Assembly: GCA_037349315.1 (NCBI GenBank)
Contig: JBAIAC010000030.1
Span: 12,855,501-12,919,500, forward strand
Direction of reading: 5' to 3'
Length of the DNA: 64,000 nt
From: Chelydra serpentina
Taxonomy: Eukaryota; Chordata; Testudines; Chelydridae
A model generated the notes under the pieces. It was not told where the DNA came from and did no database searches. It worked only from the letters and a program-made list of their open reading frames with translations. Each line of letters starts with the position of its first letter. The stretch's first letter is position 1. This document shows positions 58,630 through 64,000 of this stretch, piece by piece. The translations under genes and the position numbers were made by a program.

Positions 58630-59560
58630 GACATCTCCCTTTGGTTAGCTTAGATCAGGGGTCTCAAAGATTCTGACAGATTCATTTGGTGTGTCTAATT
58701 TTCTTAGATCCAAGATCTGCTTGCTGGAAAAATTAGTATCCAATGTCGTGTTTTACCATAAATTCAGACAATTAAAACACAAATCACATACTGAATACTT
58801 TCAGAGAAGTATAATTAGCCCCCAAATGCTTTAAGTAGTGTTTACATATTTATTTACAAAAGACAATTATCTAAACAAAGAAACATTTCCAGTTAATTGA
58901 TACAAAGATATGAGAAAAATGTAATTAATCATTATTAGAGTATGCAGCCTTTTATTGTTTTAGAGTTTGCAGCTGTGGGAATAACAGAGTGTGACACCAC
59001 TTCTGGCTACTGGGATCACAGGCTAGTACTCTGTTGAGGGCTGAGAAGTGCAGTCCATGTGTGCTGTTCACTTTTGTACACTTACTGTAGGTGACAGTCT
59101 CCTAGGGTGACCAGATGTGCCGATATCAGAGGCTTTGGATTATATACGCAACTATACCATCCTTCCAAAAAAAGGTGTCCCGATTTTTCACACTTGCTAT
59201 CTGGTCATCCTACAGTCCCCACATATACACAGTACATCACAAAACTACTGCTTGAACAGCAGATCTTGCTCAGGAGAGGCACAGGATAGGAATGCCTGGA
59301 GTGATGTATACTGTAGATGAGGATTGATGAATAAATGCTGCCTGCATTTGGTCTGGCTCAAGCCAGTTCACTGTCATGCTGTCACCTGTCCCTCCAGGTT
59401 GGTTTTCCTAATGAAATTGACTTTTTAATGGACAACTACTGTGGGCCTTATATCCCTGGTATGTAGTCCCATTCAATGCAGCTCATCCCATAGTACGGTT
59501 CTGCCTCACAGGGAACAAGAATGGAAAGAATCAAGATATAGATTAAATTATATGTAGACC
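58630..59560. other. Gene-less stretch
   Basis: Nothing supported. Two overlapping 60-67 codon frames near 59107-59320 are shadows. Confidence 0.5.
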
Positions 59561-59564
59561 TGAT

Positions 59565-59625
59565 TCTCCTTTGAGTGGTGTAAATCAGCAGAGGCTATGC
59601 TGACATCAATGGAATTAAACCAATA
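59565..59625. repeat. Half copy of palindromic repeat
   Basis: 'gattctcctttgagtggtgt', 'aaatcagcagaggctatgct' and 'gacatcaatggaattaaacc' match the arm family at 28790-28850, here in the other orientation. Confidence 0.5.
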
Positions 59626-59670
59626 TGAGAGGAGAACAAAGCCTTATATCTTTAGCATTACCACTATGAT

Positions 59671-59968
59671 CAATAGCTGGGAAGAGCTCGCCCAGGACAG
59701 ATGCAGATGGAGACACGCTCTGACCACTGGATTGAAAAGTGGTGAAGACAAGCTGCGGCAGCTTGCCGAGGAAAAGCGGGTTCAACGAAAAAGGAAGCAG
59801 CGGCTCCAACCCACAGTTGACACCGCCTTCAAATGCAGCAAATGCAATCGAGACTGCCACTCTCGGGTGGGGCTCTATAGCCACAATAGACGCTGCACAA
59901 CCATCAACTAAACGTTCCCCATGGGCGCATATCCATCGTCTCTCGAGACTAACGGACGCCAACAACAA
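59671..59968 (+). pseudogene. 5'-truncated LINE, ORF2 C-terminus with zinc-binding motif
   Basis: A 298-bp insertion is bounded by the 10-bp direct repeat ccactatgat (59661-59670 and 59969-59978). It encodes NSWEELAQDRCRWRHALTTG, then KSGEDKLRQLAEEKRVQRKR, and ends FKCSKCNRDCHSRVGLYSHN then RRCTTIN and a stop at 59911. The CSKCNRDCHSR...H...C block is a cysteine/histidine zinc-binding motif of the kind at the C-terminus of some vertebrate non-LTR retrotransposon polymerases. I do not name the clade. A short 3' untranslated part ('cgtctctcgagactaacgga') and an AACAACAAC tail follow. The remaining frame is open without a stop, suggesting a fairly recent insertion. The ATG-started frame at 59597 begins in flanking DNA and is not a gene. 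Confidence 0.85.
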
Positions 59969-59984
59969 CCACTATGATATTATA

Positions 59985-60900
59985 CAGGCTTTTATTCCAA
60001 TATGATATCAAATAGCCATACTTGAAGGTTTCTTAAGATTTGCCTGGTTTCCTAATATTTGTAATGGGGAACATCAGTAGAACCTAAGCAGTGCTGCTCT
60101 GAAGTTCTAAAGCTATCCAGTTATCCCAGCAGATGATGACATGCATCTGCCACCACTGAGCAGATACCATGCAGCCAGCCCCACAGCCTCGAAACACTTG
60201 GTACCATTTCAGTTGTTTATGGTAGATGGACTCCACTTGTCTGCTGTTGCCCTTGATGGGTCCAACATCATTCTCTTCAGCTACCTGGCCAACTCCTTCT
60301 CTTTTCCTCTGAAATTTTCCCCCTATTTGATTTCCCTGCCCTATTCATAAATAGAGAAGAAACGTTAAGTAAGTCTTGGTATGTGATGTGTTTATGCTCA
60401 TGTCCACTAGATACCTTGTTTAATTGTCTCTTTGTCATGGTTTGTGTTGTATTTTTCCTTTCTCTGTTTTTAAACATCTGACTGGTGTATCTTTGGAGCA
60501 ATTTTGTGGCTACAGAGATTGCCCTGAGAGCCATCATAGAGGTTCATGGCTACTGCCTTTGATGTCTCAGATCTTCCAAACCTCCTCTTCCACAGGAAAG
60601 ACCCCATCTATAGAAGGGCTCAGGGCCATCCAGTACTCCCAACATTGTGCAAAACCTGTGTTTTCCAAAGACCTTAAGTTCCTGCAGCTTTTGCTCCATC
60701 ATTGGAACTGCTAGCTATAGTCAATAAAGGTTGTGCTATGTCTCTTCAGCAGAAGCAGGTTTGCACCACCTCCCAGTGAGGCAATTCAATAGCATTAGGA
60801 TTCTAAAACTTAAGTAATTCTTGCATTACTTGCTGAAATTGTGAACCCAAGGAGGAGTAATAATCATGCCTCGCTCTTCTAGACAGATCTTAAAGCATGG
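59985..60900. other. Gene-less stretch
   Basis: Nothing supported. Frames of 69-96 codons have no domain. Confidence 0.5.
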
Positions 60901-60904
60901 GAGG

Positions 60905-61065
60905 TAATAATCAATTATACCCATTTTACAGATGGGGAAAACTGAGGCACAGATAGGTGAAGTGACTTGCCAAAGATCACCTAAAAATCTATCAGCAGAG
61001 CTGGGAATAGAAATCAGGTCTCCAGCATTTCAGTCCCATGCTATAATATCTAGGCCACACTACCT
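60905..61065 (-). mobile_element. MIR-type CORE-SINE relic
   Basis: 'tacccattttacagatgggg', 'aaactgaggcacagataggt', 'gaagtgacttgccaaagatc' and 'agagctgggaatagaaatca' follow the reverse complement of MIR across its core and tRNA-related part. Confidence 0.82.
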
Positions 61066-61069
61066 CTGG

Positions 61070-61735
61070 AGAAGCCCAAATGTCTTTTGAAGACAAGAGT
61101 CAAACGTAGAAGAAATCACTGTATTTTACCTCTTCTTAGGTAATGTTTTTTATTGTAGCTAAAGTGGTGAAAAACATATTAAAATACTTTTTTTTTTAAT
61201 GGGTGGGTTTCTAGCTCTGAAAAGTTCATCAGGGCCTTTACAAAGGAGCATGAAAGGGCAGCTATGATTTGTCAACATCTAGATTCAATTACATTTGAAA
61301 TCTAGAATTTTATTTGTTGTTTAGTTTATGTAGATGGGCAGACATGCGTTCTTTGAAGAACACGTTTTCTGGCCATCCGAATCCAGACACCAGCATGGCA
61401 ATGAGCCGTGTCTGTTTGAACAATGAGCTTCTTTTAATCTTTGTTAATTTTTGTGGGAAAATTGAGGCCCCGTATACTTATGGTCATCAAAGATCCTGTA
61501 GCATTCTTAGTAAGTTAAGAGACAATAGAAGTGTTAACACCGTGTTCCTGGCCAAATTCCAATTTGAATAACTATACTCTGCCTGCCTAATTTGGATACT
61601 ATATCCCTCACACTCCACCCTACACTGTAACGTTACTGTGTGTTGTTACAGAGGTGTTGCACTTCACCCCAGAGGAAGCTGCAATACCAATGCTGCTGGG
61701 AAGTGAGTCCTACAAATGAATGTAGTTTGAAAGCA
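61070..61735. other. Gene-less stretch
   Basis: Nothing supported. An 85-codon frame (61314-61571) has no domain. Confidence 0.5.
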
Positions 61736-61740
61736 TGTTG

Positions 61741-61915
61741 GGGGGAGGGATAGTTCAGTGGTTTGAGCATTGGCCTGCTAAACCCAGAGTTGTGAGTTTG
61801 ATCCTTGAGGGGGCCATTTAGGGATCTGGGGCAAAAATTGGGGATTGGTCCTGCTTTGAGCAGGGGGTTGGACTAGATGACCTCCTTAGGTCCCTTCCAA
61901 CCCTGTGATTCTATG
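61741..61915 (+). mobile_element. tRNA-derived SINE with CR1-type tail, near complete
   Basis: The element starts GGGGGAGGGATAGTTCAG, with a polymerase III box A-like TAGTTCAGTGG (61751-61761) and box B-like AGTTTGATCC (61795-61804). Next comes 'gagggggccatttagggatc', then the CR1-like 3' tail 'ggttggactagatgacctcc' and 'cttccaaccctgtgattcta'. It is the plus-strand counterpart of 35777-35968. It is a tRNA-related retroposon and not a tRNA gene: there is no cloverleaf 3' half. Confidence 0.92.
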
Positions 61916-61919
61916 TTAA

Positions 61920-63945
61920 GTGGACAGGAAGTTGAAGTTCTCAAATATTTATGAGCTCCATTCTGAATGATAAAAGTGATTCATGAGTGAATCCCACATG
62001 AATGAGGGATAGTGGAGAAATACAAAGTTCTCCCCTTTTATTTTGTGAATCCATCCAAATATGAACTAAATGCTGCGCTTTGGCATAATCATGTTTTTAG
62101 GACCATCAGAATACGCTAATTTAAACAGCACTAATGGAATAATTTACACAGTACCCCACTACATGACGGGAGCTGTAGTATACAGTGTATCGTAGTTCAC
62201 TAATACTTTGGCCCTGGTTTAAGACTCCATTAGCTATATGAATACTTTGGTTTCTGTTAACAAAAATTCCATTTCCTTGTTCATTTCTTTCCCCGCCCCC
62301 GCCCCACATCCCCTCTCCAAGTTCTGGCCTTTAGCCTCATGTCTCACAACACACCAGATAGTCTTACAGTACGTCTCATTTCGACAGCACGCCCTAGCAT
62401 GTGTTATTCCATACACTGTGTGTAGTACAAGGTGAGCTGTAATTCACACTTTAGACACATTGGCACCTAAGACAACAGAGATGTTTCTGCAGAATGTTTT
62501 TCTTTTAAGGAGCATGTTCAGGATTTTTGTCTCAGTAGCGAAACTTACATGGCTGAGTCCTGAACAGAGAAATATATTCCTGTCCCCTGGCAAGGATATG
62601 TTTATTAGGGCCACTCGGAATAACAAACAGCTTCATCCTGCCAGAGGATTACAGTAGGACCTCGGTACTAGAGACCAGAACCCCATGACCACCCAGAATG
62701 GGGTGCCAAGGTAGCTATAAGATGGGGATGTAGGAGGAATCACTTTCTATTCTATACCTGTGGCCCAGAAATTTGTAAAATATAGATAAAAGTTTTACAT
62801 CCTTGGTAAAAGTGGTATCTTAAACTATTGACAATTAAACTTACAAGAGAAGGTAGAATTGGGATACATTCACTTTTTATGTGATGCATGTGAAAGGCGA
62901 TGCCTTGTGTCATACAAATGTCATCACCCCCCATAAATAATTTCATATTTTTAGTAGATTTGCCCTTAAAGTGAGTATGAAATTCTTTTAAGAAGGGGGG
63001 GGGGGGGATTAATTGGATTTCCTCCTTTTTCTGGACACTTCACAGAGTTCAAATGTTTCTATTTCTTTTTCTTTGTTAAAGGTGAACAGAATTGTTGACA
63101 GTACAAGTTATTTTCACATATAAACATTAAAAGAGGGCTTCAAATATATCCAGTGAAAGATGTGGGGGCAGTATAAAATGACCTACAATAAATGCAAATA
63201 CCACTTTAAAATTATTGATGTAACTTTCCTGCAATGTTCCTCTGACTTGATCTATCTGTCCTCAAGCACCTCAGCTGTTAAACTAATTGAGGCCCGAGTC
63301 TTTCCACTTCTTTTCATTCTTTCATTCTTGAAGCACTTTTCTATAGCTGGGACTCTGCCATGCCTGACCCTTTTATTAGGTCCACCACTTACGCATTCTG
63401 TGTTTCATTAACGGTTCGGTCTCTCTTTTTCTAAAACCAGCCCATCTTTGTTCATTTCTCTTTAATTATTTTTACATTAACTTCTCCTGCCTTGGAACAA
63501 AAAACATTTTAAAAAACCATTTCAGACAATACTGGATCATAATCATTATAAAAAATTAAAGGAAAAATATGCCATGATCCGAGGAGCGCTTAGAACCTCA
63601 TAATAAAGGACCTTTGGTAAATGATAACATTGGAGAGAAGGGGAAAGTAATACCGGGATTGAAAACAGAAGGATATTGAATTTACAATCCCATTTTTACA
63701 GTCTTTTGCTCTGACACAGGTCACAATTCTACACTGCTGATTTTAACTAAATTGAGTAATTCTGCTCTGTACCCTACTTATAATGTCTATATATCTCCTA
63801 GTGACTTATTCATGTAGGGGGGTTTTGGTGGTAGAAGGCTAGCAATTTTTGTCTATTTTGTAATGCTTTAAAAGTATACAGATGTACAAAACAAATTCCC
63901 CAAAAATAAAAGTAAATAAACTGAGCTAAATCATCTGAATATACA
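61920..63945. other. Gene-less stretch with a G13 run
   Basis: A run of 13 G lies at 62995-63007. No gene or named repeat is seen. The last 50 bases ('gggcccgattctttctctca', 'ctgacaccagtgaaccgc') begin another palindromic-family copy cut by the window edge. Confidence 0.5.
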
Positions 63946-64000
63946 AATTATGGGCCCGATTCTTTCTCTCACTGACACCAGTGAACCGCCATTCGCTTCA

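Noticed and set aside
59739..60005. 88-codon plus frame and 117-codon minus frame over the LINE fragment
   Set aside because: Shadows of the true LINE frame, which is the one ending at 59911 with the Cys/His motif.
61751..61815. Possible tRNA gene (box A and box B)
   Set aside because: The 3' half of the cloverleaf is missing and the sequence runs into a CR1-type tail; it is a SINE.

Overview
The window looks like non-coding nuclear DNA from a turtle, probably a cryptodire. The evidence is its mix of dispersed repeats, recognised from memory and not from a database: tRNA-derived SINEs with a CR1-type 3' tail, several CR1 and L2-type LINE 3' ends, PIF/Harbinger elements starting GGGTATGTCTACACT, hAT-type elements starting CAGGG(C/G), Penelope-like retroelements, MIR-type SINE relics and a long (CA)n tract. 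No host protein-coding gene, rRNA or tRNA gene could be supported on either strand. Almost all open frames are under 150 codons and lie in repeats, microsatellites or ordinary AT-rich sequence. The segment is best read as intergenic or deep intronic DNA.

Layout. 1-4.6 kb is mostly featureless. 4.6-11.6 kb is repeat-dense: a hAT-type MITE with a perfect 8-bp target duplication, inverted Penelope termini, a Penelope GIY-YIG C-terminus on the minus strand, a second GC-rich hAT-type insertion, CR1 ends, and a solo LTR inside an older LTR-like unit. 11.6-20.6 kb holds a CR1 pol relic and a 1.05-kb terminal-inverted-repeat element carrying a 115-nt (CA)n tract. 20.6-24.4 kb holds another hAT MITE, a compound Harbinger MITE and an L2 3' end. 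27.8-31.8 kb holds a Ty3/gypsy-like gag relic, a second Harbinger MITE, and a Penelope fragment with coding end plus 3' terminus. 33.8-36 kb contains a broken PIF/Harbinger transposase gene and a SINE. 36-54 kb is mostly old, poorly marked DNA with L2, MIR and Penelope pieces. 54.1-55.6 kb is a CR1 that lost the core of its reverse transcriptase. 57.4-58.6 kb is a large fold-back element. 59.67-59.97 kb is a neatly bounded 5'-truncated LINE with a C-terminal zinc-binding motif. 61.7-61.9 kb is a near-complete SINE.

There is no cellular pathway here; the elements relate as autonomous and dependent mobile DNA. CR1 could mobilise the CR1-tailed SINEs, and Harbinger-type transposase could mobilise the Harbinger MITEs. 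The hAT MITEs need a hAT transposase that is not in the window. The most interesting signal is a hammerhead-ribozyme-like core, CTGANGA-A-stem II-GAAA, in the 3' termini of two Penelope-like lineages. Their stem II sequences differ but each remains paired.
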